Position numbers and translations under genes: made by a program. From Leptolyngbyaceae cyanobacterium M65_K2018_010 (lineage in GTDB: Bacteria > Cyanobacteriota > Cyanobacteriia > Phormidesmidales > Phormidesmidaceae), in the NCBI GenBank assembly GCA_015295885.1, contig DVEE01000030.1, positions 1 through 23,204 on the forward strand: a stretch of DNA of 23,204 nt, in the 5' to 3' direction. This document shows, piece by piece, positions 23,192 to 23,204 of this stretch (positions are counted from its first letter, which is position 1; the number at the start of each line of letters is the position of its first letter). The notes beneath the pieces were generated by a model. It saw only the letters and a program-made list of their open reading frames with translations, was not told where the DNA came from and did no database searches.

Positions 23192-23204
23192 CCCCTCTAC
23201 CTCA

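Noticed and set aside
1..23204. Search for CRISPR arrays, insertion-sequence ends, toxin-antitoxin pairs or other defence genes
   Set aside because: No regularly spaced repeats, transposase motifs or small paired toxin-like genes were seen.

Overview
This window comes from a moderately GC-rich cyanobacterial chromosome. The evidence is a form IB RuBisCO operon in the cyanobacterial order rbcL-rbcX-rbcS, a CyanoP-type PsbP lipoprotein, a DUF3386 protein typical of cyanobacteria, an Mrp antiporter with split subunits, and 12 copies of the HIP1 octamer GCGATCGC, where well under one is expected by chance. No rRNA, tRNA, CRISPR array, prophage or intact insertion sequence was seen. Most of the window is housekeeping and photosynthetic core; I found no clear defence or mobile island.

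Layout. (1) 1-4327: carbohydrate genes. A polysaccharide deacetylase on the minus strand runs off the left edge. It is divergent from a large GH57/DUF3536 protein, which is followed by a WecG/TagA-family glycosyltransferase. (2) 4442-5749: a DUF3386 protein and a MarC-family membrane protein, convergent and overlapping by 15 bases. (3) 5750-8740: the RuBisCO operon, with an AT-rich regulatory region that carries a cluster of palindromes, a long structured leader and a terminator. (4) 8759-10482: a KirBac-type potassium channel, a decayed fragment of an EamA transporter, and a MEKHLA-domain protein. (5) 10575-12591, minus strand: a lipoprotein-like SAM methyltransferase, CyanoP and a Maf pyrophosphatase, probably co-transcribed in that order. 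(6) 12781-14491, plus strand: an unrecognised 204-residue protein and a secreted FecR-domain protein. (7) 14659-16350, minus strand: purK then uraD. A small holin-4-superfamily membrane protein is divergent from purK. (8) 16915-23047, minus strand throughout: Mrp antiporter subunits (mnhG, a MbhD-like subunit, an MbhE-MnhB fusion), then ftsH, apt, mtnB, mtnD and mtnC.

How the genes work together. The rbc operon encodes the CO2-fixing enzyme and its assembly chaperone. The apt-mtnB-mtnD-mtnC run fits purine and methionine salvage from methylthioadenosine: Apt recycles the adenine, and MtnB, MtnC and MtnD carry methylthioribulose-1-phosphate on to the keto acid precursor of methionine. The Mrp genes are the end of a larger operon that continues past the right edge. 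The most interesting second-look items are the palindrome cluster and structured leader of rbcL, mutually exclusive hairpins in front of the glycosyltransferase gene, the membrane-anchored methyltransferase, and the rearranged Mrp subunits.
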